This document shows, piece after piece, positions 7,246 to 14,860 of a stretch of DNA of 16,597 nt (positions are counted from its first letter, which is position 1; every line of letters begins with the position of its first letter). The notes beneath the pieces are model-generated. The model searched no databases. It was not told the origin of the DNA and saw only the letters and a list, made by a program, of their open reading frames with translations. The translations under genes and the position numbers were made by a program. Origin of the DNA: JAFHCF01 sp048497495 (GTDB lineage: Bacteria; Pseudomonadota; Alphaproteobacteria; Rhizobiales; Ancalomicrobiaceae); assembly GCA_048497495.1 (NCBI GenBank), contig JAFHCF010000206.1:1-16597 (forward strand), read 5' to 3'.

Positions 7246-9918
7246 ATGAGTGGCGTCAACGAGATCCGCGCGACATTCCTCGACTATTTCGCCAAGGCGG
7301 GCCACGAGGTGGTGCCGTCGAGCCCCTTGGTGCCGCGCAACGATCCGACCCTGATGTTCGCCAATTCGGGCATGGTTCAGTTCAAGAACCTGTTCACCGG
7401 CGTCGAGAAGCGCGACTACACCACGGCGACGACGGCGCAGAAATGCGTGCGGGCCGGCGGCAAGCACAACGATCTCGACAACGTCGGCTATACGGCGCGC
7501 CACCACACGTTCTTCGAGATGCTCGGCAACTTCTCCTTCGGCGATTATTTCAAGGACCGCGCCATCGAATTGGCGTGGACCCTGATCACCAAGGAGTTCG
7601 GGCTCGACCCCAAGCGCCTCCTGGTCACGGTCTATTCGGACGACGACGAGGCCTTCGATCTCTGGCGCAAGATCGCCGGGCTCTCCGATCGCAAGATCAT
7701 CCGCATCCCGACCTCGGACAATTTCTGGCAGATGGGCGACACCGGCCCGTGCGGACCCTGTTCGGAGATCTTCTACGACCACGGCGACCACATCTGGGGT
7801 GGCCCGCCGGGCTCGCCCGAGCAGGACGGCGACCGGTTCATCGAGATCTGGAATCTCGTCTTCATGCAATACGAGCAGGTCGCCGGCGCCGATCGGACGG
7901 CGCTGCCGAAGCCGTCGATCGACACCGGCATGGGGCTCGAGCGGATCGCCGCCGTGCTCCAGGGGGTCCATGACAACTACGACATCGACCTGTTCAAGGC
8001 GTTGATCCGTGCTTCGGTCGAGATGACCGGGGTCGCCGCGGAGGGCGAGGCGCGGGCGAGCCATCGGGTGATCGCCGATCACCTGCGCGCCGCCTCCTTC
8101 CTGATCGCCGACGGCGTGCTGCCGTCGAACGAGGGTCGCGGCTATGTCGTGCGCCGGATCATGCGGCGCGGCATGCGCCATGCCCATCTGCTCGGCGCCC
8201 GCGATCCGCTGATGTGGCGTCTGGTGCCGGGGCTGGTGCGCGAGATGGGGCGGGCCTATCCGGAACTGGCGCGCGCCGAGGCGCTGATCACCGAGACGCT
8301 GCGGCTCGAGGAGAGCCGGTTCCGCAAGACGCTGGAGCGCGGCCTCGGCCTGCTCGACGAGGCGACGACGGGCCTGGCGGAGGGCGACATGCTCGACGGC
8401 GAGACCGCGTTCAAGCTCTACGACACCTACGGCTTCCCGCTCGACCTCACCCAGGACGCGCTGCGTCGGCGCGGCATCAATGTCAATCTCGACGGCTTCC
8501 AGGATGCGATGGGGCGCCAGAAGGCGGAAGCCCGCGCCTCCTGGGCGGGATCGGGAGAGGCGGCGTCGGCGGCGATCTGGTTCGGTCTCAAGGACAAGGT
8601 CGGCGCCACCGAGTTCCTCGGCTACGACACCGAGGATGCCGAGGCCTCGATCGTCGCGCTGGTCGCCGACGGGGCGGAAGTGGCGGCGCTCGAGAGCGGC
8701 GCCGAGGGCGCGATCGTCGTCAACCAGACGCCGTTCTACGCCGAATCCGGCGGCCAGACCGGTGACACCGGCGTCATTCTCGGCGACGGCTTCCGCTTCC
8801 GCGTCACCGACACCCGCAAGGAGGGCGAAGGCGTCTTCGTCCATATCGGCGTGGTGGAGGCCGGCCCGATCAGCCGAGGGGCCGCCGTGCGCCTGATGGT
8901 CGACGACGAGCGGCGGACGGCGATCCGCGCCAACCATTCGGCCACCCATATTCTGCACGAGGCGCTGCGCGAGGTGCTCGGCGACCACGTCGCGCAGAAG
9001 GGCTCGCAGGTCAGCGCCGACCGGCTGCGTTTCGACTTCTCCCACCCGAAGCCGATCTCGGCGGAGGAACTGGCGCGGGTCGAGGAGATCGCCAACACGG
9101 TGGTGCTGCAGAACACCGAGGTGACCACCCGGCTGATGTCGGTCGACGACGCCCAGGCGTCGGGCGCGCGGGCGTTGTTCGGCGAGAAATACGGCGACGA
9201 GGTGCGGGTGGTGGCGATGGGTCGCCAGAGCGACGGCAATCGCGCCGGCCGCTCCTTCTCGGTCGAATTGTGCGGCGGCACCCATGTGCGGCGCACCGGC
9301 GACATCGGCCTCGTCTCGATCGTGGTGGAGAGCGCGGTCGCCGCCGGAGTGCGCCGGCTCGAGGCGCTGACCGCCAAGGGCGCCCGTCGGCATCTCGTCG
9401 AGCAGGACCGCCGGGTGCGCGATCTCGCCGCCACGCTCAAGGTCTCGCAGGGCGACGTGGTGGCGCGGGTGGAGACGATCGCCGAGGAGCGGCGCCGGTT
9501 CGAGCGCGAACTCGGCGAGGCCAGGAAGAAGCTCGCGATGGGCGGCGGCTCGGCCGAAGGGGCGACGCCGGCGCGGACGATCGGGGCGGTGAACTTCGTC
9601 GGGCGGGTCGTCACCGGCATCGCGCCGAAGGATCTGAAGGGTCTCGTCGACGAGGCCAAGAAGGGCTTCGCCAGCGGCGTCGCGGTGATCGTCGGCCTCT
9701 CCGAGGACGGCAAGGCCGGGGTCGTGGCGGGCGTCTCCGCCGATCTCGTCGACCGGGTCAACGCCGTCGATCTCGTCCGCCTCGGCGCCGAGACGATGGG
9801 CGGCAAGGGCGGCGGTGGCCGGCCCGACATGGCGCAGGCCGGCGGACCGGACGGGACGCGGGCCGATGCGGCGATCGAGGCGATCGCGGCGCGGATCGGG
9901 GACCTCGTCGGCGCTTGA
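7246..9918 (+). CDS. alaS: Alanyl-tRNA synthetase
   Basis: 890 aa, normal length for bacterial AlaRS. This cytoplasmic class II enzyme charges tRNA-Ala and hydrolyses mischarged Ser- and Gly-tRNA-Ala. The class II catalytic core fills the N-terminal half (SSPLVPRNDPTLMFANSGMV near the start, and TGPCGPCSE). A tRNA-recognition region follows (GRGYVVRRIMRRGMRHAHLLG region near 300). The editing domain carries HSATH (about 564-568) and CGGTH (about 676-680), the four zinc/editing ligands. The C-terminal DHHA1 domain has the GGKGGGGRPDMAQAGG glycine-rich motif near 850-866. ATG 7246 is chosen over the in-frame ATG 7225 because family members begin MSGVNEIR. A GAGAGG lies 13-17 bases upstream, a loose ribosome site. 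The recA-alaS order is common in alphaproteobacteria. The 264-base gap suggests alaS has its own promoter. Confidence 0.97.
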   Translation: MSGVNEIRATFLDYFAKAGHEVVPSSPLVPRNDPTLMFANSGMVQFKNLFTGVEKRDYTTATTAQKCVRAGGKHNDLDNVGYTARHHTFFEMLGNFSFGDYFKDRAIELAWTLITKEFGLDPKRLLVTVYSDDDEAFDLWRKIAGLSDRKIIRIPTSDNFWQMGDTGPCGPCSEIFYDHGDHIWGGPPGSPEQDGDRFIEIWNLVFMQYEQVAGADRTALPKPSIDTGMGLERIAAVLQGVHDNYDIDLFKALIRASVEMTGVAAEGEARASHRVIADHLRAASFLIADGVLPSNEGRGYVVRRIMRRGMRHAHLLGARDPLMWRLVPGLVREMGRAYPELARAEALITETLRLEESRFRKTLERGLGLLDEATTGLAEGDMLDGETAFKLYDTYGFPLDLTQDALRRRGINVNLDGFQDAMGRQKAEARASWAGSGEAASAAIWFGLKDKVGATEFLGYDTEDAEASIVALVADGAEVAALESGAEGAIVVNQTPFYAESGGQTGDTGVILGDGFRFRVTDTRKEGEGVFVHIGVVEAGPISRGAAVRLMVDDERRTAIRANHSATHILHEALREVLGDHVAQKGSQVSADRLRFDFSHPKPISAEELARVEEIANTVVLQNTEVTTRLMSVDDAQASGARALFGEKYGDEVRVVAMGRQSDGNRAGRSFSVELCGGTHVRRTGDIGLVSIVVESAVAAGVRRLEALTAKGARRHLVEQDRRVRDLAATLKVSQGDVVARVETIAEERRRFERELGEARKKLAMGGGSAEGATPARTIGAVNFVGRVVTGIAPKDLKGLVDEAKKGFASGVAVIVGLSEDGKAGVVAGVSADLVDRVNAVDLVRLGAETMGGKGGGGRPDMAQAGGPDGTRADAAIEAIAARIGDLVGA

Positions 9919-9934
9919 GGTGAGGGAGCCGGTG

Positions 9935-11167
9935 ATGGTGGCGTCGCGGCACGGCCGAGTGAAGCGGCGGATCTACGAGATCCTCGAGGTGGCGCCCGTC
10001 GGCGACCGGACGTCCTGGCTGGTCGATCGGGCGATCATCCTTCTTATCGTCGTCAACGTCGCGGCGGTCGTGATGGAGACGGTACCGGGCTACCGGGATC
10101 GCTTCGGCGATCTGTTTCTGATGGTCGAGATCGGCACCGTCTTCTGTTTCGCGGTCGAATATCTGCTCAGGGTCTGGGTATCCGACGAACACGTGCCCTT
10201 GAAACGCCATGGGCGGGTCGGCGCGCGGCTGCGCTATGTGCTGACCCCCTGGGCGATCATCGATCTCATGGCGGTGGCGCCGACGTTGATCGGTTTCGGC
10301 TTCGGCATCTCCGACGTCAACGTGCTGGTGGTCTTCCGCCTGCTGCGTTTCCTCAAGCTGGCGCGCTATTCGACCGGCATGAGTTCGCTCCTCAACGCAT
10401 TGGCGTCGGAGCGGCGGGCGCTGGTCGCCTCGGGCGTCATCATGGCGGGGCTGGTGGTGACGGCGGCATCGCTGATGCACTGGATCGAGGGCACGGTGCA
10501 GCCGGACAAGTTCGGCTCGATCCCCTTGGCGATGTATTGGGCGATGACCACACTCACCACCGTCGGCTATGGCGACATGGTGCCGATCACGCCCGGCGGG
10601 CGGGCGCTTTCCGGCATCGTCATGTTGTTCGGCTTCTGCATGTTCGCGCTGCCGGTCGGCATCATCGCGACGGCCTTCGCCCGCGAGATCCATTCGCGCG
10701 ATTTCGTCGTCACCTGGTCGATGGTGGCGCGGGTGCCGCTCTTCGCGGACCTGTCGGCGTCGGAGATCGCCGACGTCCTGCGGCTCTTGCGGGCGCAGAC
10801 GGTGGAGGCGGGCACCGTCGTCACCTCGGCCGGCGAGCCGGCGCATTCGATGTATTTCATCCTCGCCGGCACGGTGGAGATCCATCTGCCGCACGAGAAG
10901 CTGAAGCTGACGGAGGGCGCCTTCTTCGGCGAGATCGCCGTCCTGCGCAAGGCGCGGCGGTCGGCCGACGTGGTGACGATCACCCATTGTCGGCTCCTGG
11001 TGCTCGATGCCGAGGATCTCCACCATCTGATGCAGAAGAAGAGCGCGATCGCCACCCACATCCGCGCGGTGGCGCGCGAGCGGGTGGGTCGGCAGGCGGT
11101 GACGCCGCGCGGCGACATCGCGAGCGAGGAGATCGACGAGTCCAACCTCGGCGGCGACCCGATCTGA
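9935..11167 (+). CDS. Six-TM potassium channel with C-terminal cyclic-nucleotide-binding domain
   Basis: 410 aa, an inner-membrane channel of the MloK1 / voltage-gated-like class. Helices can be placed at about 30-50 (S1), 60-82 (S2), 104-124 (S3), 128-146 (S4), 163-185 (S5) and 223-250 (S6). The selectivity filter TVGYGD is at 209-214. S4 has basic residues every third position (R135, R138, K141, R144), as in voltage sensors. The cyclic-nucleotide domain spans about 268-370. Its phosphate-binding cassette FFGEIAVL...RRSADV (330-346) keeps the Glu and Arg-Ser-Ala that contact cyclic nucleotide in active homologues. ATG 9935 has GGGAG 7 bases upstream and lies 16 bases after the alaS stop, so the two are probably co-transcribed. 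Potassium selectivity is well supported. Gating by cAMP or cGMP, and voltage dependence, are inferred from family. Confidence 0.92.
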   Translation: MVASRHGRVKRRIYEILEVAPVGDRTSWLVDRAIILLIVVNVAAVVMETVPGYRDRFGDLFLMVEIGTVFCFAVEYLLRVWVSDEHVPLKRHGRVGARLRYVLTPWAIIDLMAVAPTLIGFGFGISDVNVLVVFRLLRFLKLARYSTGMSSLLNALASERRALVASGVIMAGLVVTAASLMHWIEGTVQPDKFGSIPLAMYWAMTTLTTVGYGDMVPITPGGRALSGIVMLFGFCMFALPVGIIATAFAREIHSRDFVVTWSMVARVPLFADLSASEIADVLRLLRAQTVEAGTVVTSAGEPAHSMYFILAGTVEIHLPHEKLKLTEGAFFGEIAVLRKARRSADVVTITHCRLLVLDAEDLHHLMQKKSAIATHIRAVARERVGRQAVTPRGDIASEEIDESNLGGDPI

Positions 11168-11196
11168 GGCGAGGGCGCGCGGCAAGGCCCGCCGGT

Positions 11197-11328
11197 TCAG
11201 CGGCGTTTCGCCGGCCCCTCGCGCCACACCCGCGTCACGGTGGCGAACTCGGCCTTCCGGCTCAGGCGCTCGTCGGCGAGGGCGCCGGCGAAGGCGAGGC
11301 GCATGTGGTCGGCGCGGGTGAGGTGCAT
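11197..11328 (-). CDS. Possible small protein or gene remnant (43 aa)
   Basis: A minus-strand frame starts at ATG 11328 and ends at TGA 11197. It begins MHLTRADHMRLAFAGALA and is followed by a basic C-terminus (EGPAKRR). Nearly every third base is G or C, as in the real genes here. Upstream of the ATG the same frame loses that bias, which argues for a true boundary there. No clear ribosome site precedes it and I recognise no family. It lies between the convergent channel gene and the GNAT gene. It may be a small expressed protein, the surviving piece of a degraded gene, or a chance frame in GC-rich DNA. Confidence 0.35.
   Translation of the reverse strand: MHLTRADHMRLAFAGALADERLSRKAEFATVTRVWREGPAKRR
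11202..11214. terminator. Weak hairpin after the channel gene
   Basis: CGGCG (11202-11206), loop TTT, CGCCG (11210-11214) can pair. It lies 35 bases after the channel stop and overlaps the end of the small minus-strand ORF. The stem is only 5 bp and no U-tract follows, so this is a weak candidate for the site where the convergent transcripts end. Confidence 0.2.
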
Positions 11329-11446
11329 CGCGCACGGACGTCGAAATGGGCTTCGTCGGAACTCCGCAGCGGTCCGTCGTGGGGGTGAGGACCGGATGAG
11401 AGCACTTTCGTCTCACCCGACGGGTCGGAACCTCATGGGCTCGGTG
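11329..11446. other. Spacer downstream of the GNAT gene, no recognised feature
   Basis: About 118 bases with no convincing ORF on either strand. A short inverted pair, TGAGA and TCTCA around GCACTTTCG, occurs near 11396-11414 but is too weak to call a terminator. Confidence 0.5.
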
Positions 11447-11890
11447 TCACACGTCGGTGCGGTACTGGATGAAGCCGGAGCGGGTGGCGACTTCGTCGTA
11501 GAGGCGGCGGGCGGTGGCGTTGCCTTCCTGGGTCAGCCAGTGGACGCGGGTGATGGCGCGAGCGCGGGCGAGGTCGTAGACCGCCTCGATCAGGGCGCGG
11601 CCGGTGCCCTGGCCCCGCTGGTCCGCCTCGACATAGAGATCCTGGAGATAGCAGCTCTCGGTCGGCAGCCAGCACGAGCGATGGAAGATGGCGTGGACGA
11701 TGCCGACCAGGCGGTCGCCGGCGAAGGCGCCGAGGGCGGTCATCGGCTCGGCCGGATCGAGGAAGCGCTCCCAGGTGAGGTCGGTGGTCGAGGCGGGGAC
11801 GGTCGCCTCGTAGAAGCGGAGATAGGCGGCCCACAGCGGCTCCCAGGCGACACGGTCGATGGGTGTGAGCGGGCGGATCTGGCGGGTCAT
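11447..11890 (-). CDS. GNAT family N-acetyltransferase
   Basis: 147 aa, a single GNAT domain of typical length. Such cytoplasmic enzymes transfer acetyl from acetyl-CoA to an amine. The substrate here is not evident. Motif A is clear: strand YLQDLYVEAD (81-90) followed by the acetyl-CoA pyrophosphate loop QRGQGTGRALI (91-101). A late motif-B-like stretch (EGNATARRLYDEVATRSGF, 122-140) carries the Asn and Tyr typical of the family. The start at 11890 is chosen because GGAG lies 6 bases upstream. The frame stays open to ATG 11950, but that extension is not GNAT-like. The gene lies downstream of icd on the same strand, beyond a strong terminator, so it is probably transcribed separately. Confidence 0.88.
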   Translation of the reverse strand: MTRQIRPLTPIDRVAWEPLWAAYLRFYEATVPASTTDLTWERFLDPAEPMTALGAFAGDRLVGIVHAIFHRSCWLPTESCYLQDLYVEADQRGQGTGRALIEAVYDLARARAITRVHWLTQEGNATARRLYDEVATRSGFIQYRTDV

Positions 11891-11990
11891 GACGGGCTCC
11901 GAGGGTCTTTCGCGCGAGACTGGCAGCGTTTCGCTCCGGCTTCCAACCAAATTCCGTGATCACATCGATCGCGCGGACGGGGAAACGCGA

Positions 11991-12014
11991 AACGGCGGGG
12001 TCTCCCCCGCCGTT
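11991..12014 (-). terminator. icd: Rho-independent terminator of icd
   Basis: AACGGCGGGG (11991-12000) and CCCCGCCGTT (12005-12014) form a perfect 10-bp stem with a 4-base loop, 27 bases past the icd stop. On the minus strand it is followed by TCGCGTTTCC, a T-containing though interrupted tail. Its position between icd and the GNAT start fits a terminator of icd. Confidence 0.75.
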
Positions 12015-12041
12015 GCGAAATCCGTCGACCGTCGAGACCGA

Positions 12042-13262
12042 TCAGGCCCAGGTGGCCATCTCGGCTTCCATGTTCTCGGCGACCTTCTCCAGGAAGCCGG
12101 TGGTCGACAGCCACTTCTGCTCGGCGCCGACCAGCAGCGCCAGATCCTTGGTCATGAAGCCGGCCTCGACGGTCTCGACGCAGATGCGCTCCAGCGTGTC
12201 GGCGAACTTGGCGAGGAGCGCGTTGTCGTCGAGCTTGGCGCGATGGGCGAGGCCGCGGGTCCAGGCGAAGATCGAGGCGATCGAGTTGGTCGAGGTCGCC
12301 TTGCCCTTCTGGTGCTCGCGGTAGTGACGGGTGACGGTGCCGTGGGCGGCTTCGGCCTCGACGACCTTGCCGTCGGGGGTGAGCAGCACCGAGGTCATCA
12401 GGCCGAGCGAGCCGAAGCCCTGCGCCACGGTGTCGGACTGGACGTCGCCGTCGTAGTTCTTACAGGCCCAGATGTAGCCGCCGGACCACTTCAGGGCCGA
12501 GGCGACCATGTCGTCGATCAGGCGGTGCTCGTAGGTGATGCCGAGGGCGGCGTACTGGTCCTTGAACTCGGCCTCGTAGACTTCCTGGAAGATGTCCTTG
12601 AAGCGGCCGTCGTAGGCCTTGAGGATGGTGTTCTTGGTCGAGAGATAGACCGGCCACTTGCGCATGATGCCGTAGTTCAGCGAGGCGCGGGCGAAGTCGC
12701 GGATCGAATCGTCGAGGTTGTACATCGCCATGGCGACGCCGGCGCCGGGGGCCTTGAACACTTCCTTCTCGATCACCGCGCCGTCTTCACCGACGAACTT
12801 GATGGTCAGAACGCCCTTGCCGGGGAAGCGGAAGTCGGTCGCCTTGTACTGGTCGCCGAAGGCGTGACGGCCGACGACGATCGGCTGGGTCCAGCCGGGG
12901 ACGAGGCGCGGCACGTTCTTGCAGATGATCGGCTCGCGGAAGATGACGCCGCCGAGGATGTTGCGGATGGTGCCGTTGGGCGACTTCCACATCTCCTTGA
13001 GGCCGAATTCCTTCACGCGGGCTTCGTCCGGCGTGATGGTGGCGCACTTGATGCCGACGCCGTGCTTCTGGATGGCGTGGGCGGCGTCGATCGTGACCTG
13101 ATCGTTGGTGGCGTCGCGGTTCTCGACCGAGAGATCGTAATAGTCGATCTCGAGATCGAGATAGGGCAGGATCAGCTTGTCCTTGATCAACTGCCAGATG
13201 ATGCGGGTCATCTCGTCGCCGTCGAGATCGACGACCGGGTTCGCCACCTTGATCTTCGCCAT
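12042..13262 (-). CDS. icd: NADP-dependent isocitrate dehydrogenase, homodimeric eukaryote-type
   Basis: 406 aa. It oxidises and decarboxylates isocitrate to 2-oxoglutarate with NADP+ in the TCA cycle, in the cytoplasm. The numbering matches human IDH1 closely. The isocitrate-binding residues Ser94, Asn96, Arg100 (SPNGTIR), Arg109 and Arg132 (GRH) are present, as is Tyr139 (DQYKATDF). The family signature NYDGDVQSDTVAQGFGSLG and the NADP-site stretch EAAHGTVTRHYR are both intact. This is the subfamily typical of alphaproteobacteria and mitochondria, not the E. coli type. The start MAKIKVANPVVDLDGDEMTR at 13262 has GAGG about 8 bases upstream. The open frame continues to 13355, but that stretch holds a stem-loop and is not conserved-looking. 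Confidence 0.97.
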   Translation of the reverse strand: MAKIKVANPVVDLDGDEMTRIIWQLIKDKLILPYLDLEIDYYDLSVENRDATNDQVTIDAAHAIQKHGVGIKCATITPDEARVKEFGLKEMWKSPNGTIRNILGGVIFREPIICKNVPRLVPGWTQPIVVGRHAFGDQYKATDFRFPGKGVLTIKFVGEDGAVIEKEVFKAPGAGVAMAMYNLDDSIRDFARASLNYGIMRKWPVYLSTKNTILKAYDGRFKDIFQEVYEAEFKDQYAALGITYEHRLIDDMVASALKWSGGYIWACKNYDGDVQSDTVAQGFGSLGLMTSVLLTPDGKVVEAEAAHGTVTRHYREHQKGKATSTNSIASIFAWTRGLAHRAKLDDNALLAKFADTLERICVETVEAGFMTKDLALLVGAEQKWLSTTGFLEKVAENMEAEMATWA

Positions 13263-13284
13263 ATGGGTGTCCTCGCTGGGGTGC

Positions 13285-13325
13285 CCCGATCCGAACCGCG
13301 ATCCGTCGGTTCGACCGAGATCGGG
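13285..13325 (-). other. icd: Stem-loop in the icd 5' leader
   Basis: CCCGATC-CGAACC (13285-13297) pairs with GGTTCG (13308-13313) and GATCGGG (13319-13325). This gives 13 base pairs interrupted by one 5-base bulge (ACCGA), with a 10-base loop. It ends about 22 bases upstream of the icd start codon, close to the ribosome-binding site. It is too strong to ignore, but I know no named riboswitch with this form. Confidence 0.5.
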
Positions 13326-13347
13326 AGCGCCGAATTGTCGCGGGGTC

Positions 13348-13375
13348 CATATCACGCTCGCGCGAGACGCGCCAA
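13348..13375 (-). promoter_or_regulatory. icd: Possible icd promoter
   Basis: On the minus strand TTGGCG (13375-13370) and GATATG (13353-13348) are 16 bases apart. They resemble -35 and -10 elements, with a TG-type extension (GTGATATGG). A start near 13340 would place the leader stem-loop inside the transcript. Pattern match only. Confidence 0.3.
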
Positions 13376-13425
13376 CCCTTGCCTTCGGAGAATGTGGCGA
13401 GAAACAGGGCGATCCGACGGTCGCC

Positions 13426-13704
13426 TCACCTCGCCGTCACCTTGTCGACGAGGATGCGCTCGCAGGCCTTGAACAGGACGTAGGCGACGAGGCTGCCATA
13501 GCCCCAGGCGACGAGCTCGGCGAGTTGCACGGCGGCGCCCTCCGCCAGGGCCAACACCCCGTGGGCGGCGATGAAGGCGATGTTGGCGCGCAGGAGGAGG
13601 AAGATCTCCAGCGAGCCCCATGTGGCGAGGGCGGCGAAGAGGCCCATCAGGACGAGGGTCAGCGTCCAGTGGAGCGACAAGAGACGGGCGAGGGGCTGGA
13701 GCAT
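13426..13704 (-). CDS. Small two-TM inner-membrane protein, function unknown
   Basis: 92 aa. A first hydrophobic helix is visible at about 12-30 (LHWTLTLVLMGLFAALATW). Further hydrophobic stretches follow at about 31-52 and 60-78, with a basic C-terminus (KACERILVDKVTAR). The protein is therefore an inner-membrane protein with two or three membrane segments. GC at third positions and the clean ATG-to-TGA frame support it as a real gene. The ribosome site is weak (GAGA about 12 bases upstream). It is divergent from the methyltransferase gene, and its stop lies 163 bases upstream of icd, on the same strand. I do not recognise a named family. Confidence 0.75.
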   Translation of the reverse strand: MLQPLARLLSLHWTLTLVLMGLFAALATWGSLEIFLLLRANIAFIAAHGVLALAEGAAVQLAELVAWGYGSLVAYVLFKACERILVDKVTAR

Positions 13705-13805
13705 CGGCGATATCTCGCGTTTTCACGGGCGATGGCACGGTGACCGTCGACAGTCGGAGCCCGATGGGATACCGGGTTCGGGACAGGAACAACGGGAGTT
13801 TGGCG

Positions 13806-14657
13806 ATGTCGGACGTCGACGTCGAGGCGGAACGGGGCGGCTCCGTCCTGGTGCCGCCGGTGGTGGTGCTGGTCGAGACCCAGATGGGCGAGAACATCGG
13901 GGCGGCGGCGCGCGCCATGGCCAATTTCGGCCTGCGCGAACTGCGTCTGGTCAAGCCGCGCGACGGCTGGCCCAACGACAAGGCGCGGGCGGCGGCCTCA
14001 CGCGGCGACACGATCATCGACGTGGTCTCCCTCCACGATCGGCTCGAGGACGCGATCGCCGATCTCGAGTTGGTGTGGGCGGCGACGGCGCGGCCGCACG
14101 ACATCGCCAAGGAAGTCGAGAGCCCGGCGGTGGCGGCGGCCGAGATGGGGCGCGCGGCGGCGCGCGGGGCGCGTTGCGGCATCGTCTTCGGGCGCGAGAA
14201 ATGGGGGCTCACCTCCGACGAGGTCGGGCACTGCGACCGCATCCTCACGGTGCCGGTCGATCCGACCTTCGCCTCGCTCAACGTGGCGCAGGCGGTGATC
14301 GTGGCGGCCTACGAATGGCGGCGGGTGGTGCTGGGCGACGCCGCCTGGACGCCGTTCGGCGAGAAGGAGCGCTCGCCCCAGGCCTCCAAGGCCGACGTCT
14401 TCGCCTTCTTCGGGCATCTCGAGAGCGCGCTCGACAAGGTCGAGTTCTTCCGGCCCGAGCACAAGCGCGACCACATGGTGCGCAACCTGCGCCAGATCTT
14501 CCAGAAGGCGCGGTTGTCGGAGCAGGAGGTGCGGACGTTGCGCGGGGTGGTGGCGGCGCTCGAGGGGCGTCCGACCCGGCTCGACCTCACCCGCCTCGAC
14601 GAATTGCGGGCGGCGGGGCTGCGCGAGCGAGAGGTGCGAAAACGGGACGGGCAATAA
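13806..14657 (+). CDS. trmJ: SpoU-class tRNA 2'-O-ribose methyltransferase (TrmJ type)
   Basis: 283 aa. The three SPOUT trefoil-knot motifs are present in order: NIGAAARAMANFG (30-42, with Arg36), FGREKWGL (128-135) and VPVDPTFASLNVAQAV (149-164). In TrmJ these bind S-adenosylmethionine, and the enzyme methylates the 2'-O of nucleotide 32 in certain tRNAs. The C-terminal part (about 185-283) is the helical extension typical of TrmJ-like proteins and absent from minimal SpoU enzymes. ATG 13806 is chosen for its GGGAG ribosome site 7 bases upstream and because conserved sequence begins soon after. Upstream frame extension is not conserved-looking. The position-32 specificity is inferred from family. 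Other SpoU members act on rRNA. Confidence 0.88.
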   Translation: MSDVDVEAERGGSVLVPPVVVLVETQMGENIGAAARAMANFGLRELRLVKPRDGWPNDKARAAASRGDTIIDVVSLHDRLEDAIADLELVWAATARPHDIAKEVESPAVAAAEMGRAAARGARCGIVFGREKWGLTSDEVGHCDRILTVPVDPTFASLNVAQAVIVAAYEWRRVVLGDAAWTPFGEKERSPQASKADVFAFFGHLESALDKVEFFRPEHKRDHMVRNLRQIFQKARLSEQEVRTLRGVVAALEGRPTRLDLTRLDELRAAGLREREVRKRDGQ

Positions 14658-14676
14658 TTGCCGTGTTTCATTTTTC
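14650..14676 (+). terminator. trmJ: Possible terminator of the methyltransferase gene
   Basis: GGCAA (14650-14654), loop TAA (the stop codon itself), TTGCC (14658-14662) form a 5-bp hairpin. A T-rich tail follows (GTGTTTCATTTTTC). The stem is short, but the tail is the best U-tract in the window. The hairpin overlaps the stop codon. Confidence 0.5.
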
Positions 14677-14700
14677 GTAAATCTTTCATCAACTTCACCT

Positions 14701-14708
14701 TAACCATG
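14701..14708 (+). promoter_or_regulatory. CtrA-like half site
   Basis: TTAACCAT matches the CtrA half-site described in Caulobacter and relatives. It lies 153 bases upstream of the murI start, in the only AT-rich patch between the methyltransferase gene and murI. The full TTAA-N7-TTAAC site is not present (the upstream half reads CAAC). An 8-mer can occur by chance. Confidence 0.2.
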
Positions 14709-14806
14709 GCGTGGTGAGATGCATTCGGGGCCGGGCGATGGAAGGTTCTGCGTCGCGCCCGAGCCCCGCCTTCTTCCTCGATCGACGATGATCGACCGAG
14801 GTTCGG

Positions 14807-14830
14807 CGTCCGTCCCGGCGAGGGCGGACG
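14807..14830 (+). other. murI: Hairpin in the murI upstream region
   Basis: CGTCCG (14807-14812), a bulged T, CCC, loop GGCGA, GGG, CGGACG (14825-14830) form a 9-bp stem. It ends 30 bases upstream of the murI start and 17 bases before its GAGGAA ribosome site. It may be an RNA leader element or a GC-driven coincidence. Confidence 0.35.
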
Positions 14831-14860
14831 GCCATTTCCGCCGACGCGAGGAACGCGCCC

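Noticed and set aside
9758..11416. Minus-strand open frame of 552 codons opposite the channel gene
   Set aside because: Arg/His/Pro-rich shadow of the potassium-channel gene with no domain of its own.
11859..13472. Plus-strand open frame of 537 codons opposite icd
   Set aside because: Antisense to a fully conserved isocitrate dehydrogenase. It crosses the icd terminator and leader.
14774..14801. Inverted repeat TCGATC / GATCGA upstream of murI
   Set aside because: The stem is only 6 bp and built from GATC-rich words that recur throughout the window. No supporting context.
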